A stretch of 32,418 nt of DNA from Ruminococcus sp. (lineage in GTDB: Bacteria > Bacillota > Clostridia > Oscillospirales > Ruminococcaceae), in the NCBI GenBank assembly GCA_024697705.1, contig JAILFF010000151.1:1-32418 (forward strand). Direction: 5' to 3'. Of the stretch, positions 31,647-32,418 are shown piece by piece. The number at the start of each line of letters is the position of its first letter. Position 1 is the stretch's first letter. The position numbers were made by a program, and so were the translations under genes. The notes beneath the pieces are model-generated. The model was not told the origin of the DNA and searched no databases. It worked only from the letters and a program-made list of their open reading frames with translations.

Positions 31647-32418
31647 ATGAACACCGAAACGTCGTCAAAATTCGCGCAGGCGGTGACGCTTCTTCCCGAG
31701 CCGCTCAAAGCCGCCGCTTTAAGCATAGACCGCTTTCAAGCAGAGCGCGTCCGAGAGCTCAGGCTTCGGCGGGGACGGCGCTTCACGGCGAGCTTGCCCG
31801 ACAGAGAATACTTCATCACGGCGGACGGCGCTCTTTCCGATTCGCCCGAAAACACGCTGACGGTAAGCTCCGCCGACATCGAATATACGTTCAAGACTGC
31901 CTTTCAAGGCTCGGTGTACGCCTTTCCGAAGGAGCTTTCGGAGGGGTTCATCACCTGCGGCGGCAACAGGGTGGGCTTCTGCGGGAGCGCCGTGCTTTCG
32001 GACGGCAAGCTTACGGTGGTCAAGGAGATATCGTCGGTCAATATCCGAATAGCAAGCGAGATCGTCGGCTGTGCGGAGGAGCTTTACGAAAAAGCCTTTG
32101 CGGGAGGGCTGCGTTCGCTCATCATCGCCGCGCCGCCCTGCGGGGGAAAAACGACCGTGCTGCGCGACCTCTGCCGTATTTTAGGCAATACGCGCCGTGT
32201 GACCCTTATCGACGAGCGCGGGGAATTCGCCGCCGCAAGCGGAGGTATCCCTCAGAACGACGTAGGGGCGCACACCGACGTTTTCAGCGGCTACCCGAGA
32301 CACGAGGGCATAATGACCGCCGTTCGCGTGATGTCGCCCGAGGTCATCGTCTGCGACGAGCTAGGCGCTCCCGAAGACCTGAAAGCTCTCGGCTTCGCGG
32401 CTAATTCGGGCGCGGCGC
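31647..32418 (+). CDS. spoIIIAA: stage III sporulation protein AA (5' part, runs off the window)
   Basis: The first 257 codons of SpoIIIAA, a secretion-type ATPase of the SpoIIIA-SpoIIQ channel between mother cell and forespore. Recognisable blocks are VRELRLRRGR, GGNRVGFCG, EISSVNIRIASEI, the P-loop APPCGGKTT, LIDERGEFA and the C-terminal VRVMSPEVIVCDELG. The P-loop has Cys-Gly where many homologues have Gly-Cys/Ser. AAAGGAA at 31634-31640 precedes ATG 31647. Normal proteins are a little over 300 residues, so most of the gene is here and the spoIIIAB-AH genes are expected to follow outside the window. It shows that the organism has a sporulation pathway. Confidence 0.93.
   Translation, partial: MNTETSSKFAQAVTLLPEPLKAAALSIDRFQAERVRELRLRRGRRFTASLPDREYFITADGALSDSPENTLTVSSADIEYTFKTAFQGSVYAFPKELSEGFITCGGNRVGFCGSAVLSDGKLTVVKEISSVNIRIASEIVGCAEELYEKAFAGGLRSLIIAAPPCGGKTTVLRDLCRILGNTRRVTLIDERGEFAAASGGIPQNDVGAHTDVFSGYPRHEGIMTAVRVMSPEVIVCDELGAPEDLKALGFAANSGAA

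Overview
The window looks like a chromosomal segment from a spore-forming, plant-fibre-degrading Clostridia, most likely a Ruminococcus-like Oscillospiraceae. The support is an intact spoIIIAA start at the right edge, a type I dockerin protein next to GH8 and GH51 enzymes, Gram-positive promoters (TTGACA-17-TATAAT) and strong AGGAGG ribosome binding sites, and fused ECF ATPases. The species call is inference.

Left part (1-6.8 kb): degV; a stand-alone MoxR ATPase; a convergent pair made of an HxxxD acyltransferase and a zinc-ribbon membrane protein (DUF6320-like); hflX; and a TalC/FSA-type transaldolase. Middle part (6.9-16.4 kb, minus strand): an arabinoxylan-oligosaccharide locus. It has a CUT1 sugar ABC importer (binding lipoprotein and two permeases, no ATPase), two tandem tRNA-Thr(GGT) units each with its own promoter and terminator, then a secreted transglutaminase/Cys-repeat/dockerin protein, a GH8 exo-oligoxylanase and a GH51 arabinofuranosidase.

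Right part (16.6-31.3 kb, plus strand): the most interesting region. A consensus promoter and a cobalamin riboswitch with a transcription-terminator platform precede about 14 kb of co-directional, mostly overlapping genes: a secreted PQQ-type beta-propeller/FnIII protein, a secreted Ig/DUF4430 protein, a terpenoid-cyclase-like alpha/alpha-toroid protein with a C-terminal anchor, a MoxR ATPase, a DUF58 protein, a membrane protein with a catalytically degenerate transglutaminase domain, a DUF4430 lipoprotein, and a complete ECF transporter (EcfT, fused EcfA-A', S component). DUF4430 and the alpha/alpha toroid are the two folds that make up animal transcobalamin and intrinsic factor, so the locus reads as a Gram-positive surface corrinoid-capture system feeding an ECF importer. 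Corrinoid binding is inference and is not shown by sequence alone.

Two families of short interspersed elements punctuate the window. Both have termini built of 7-bp tandem units (AAAAGAT type and TTAATAG/TGAATAG type), and in places they supply codons at gene ends. The window closes with a 5' fragment of spoIIIAA.
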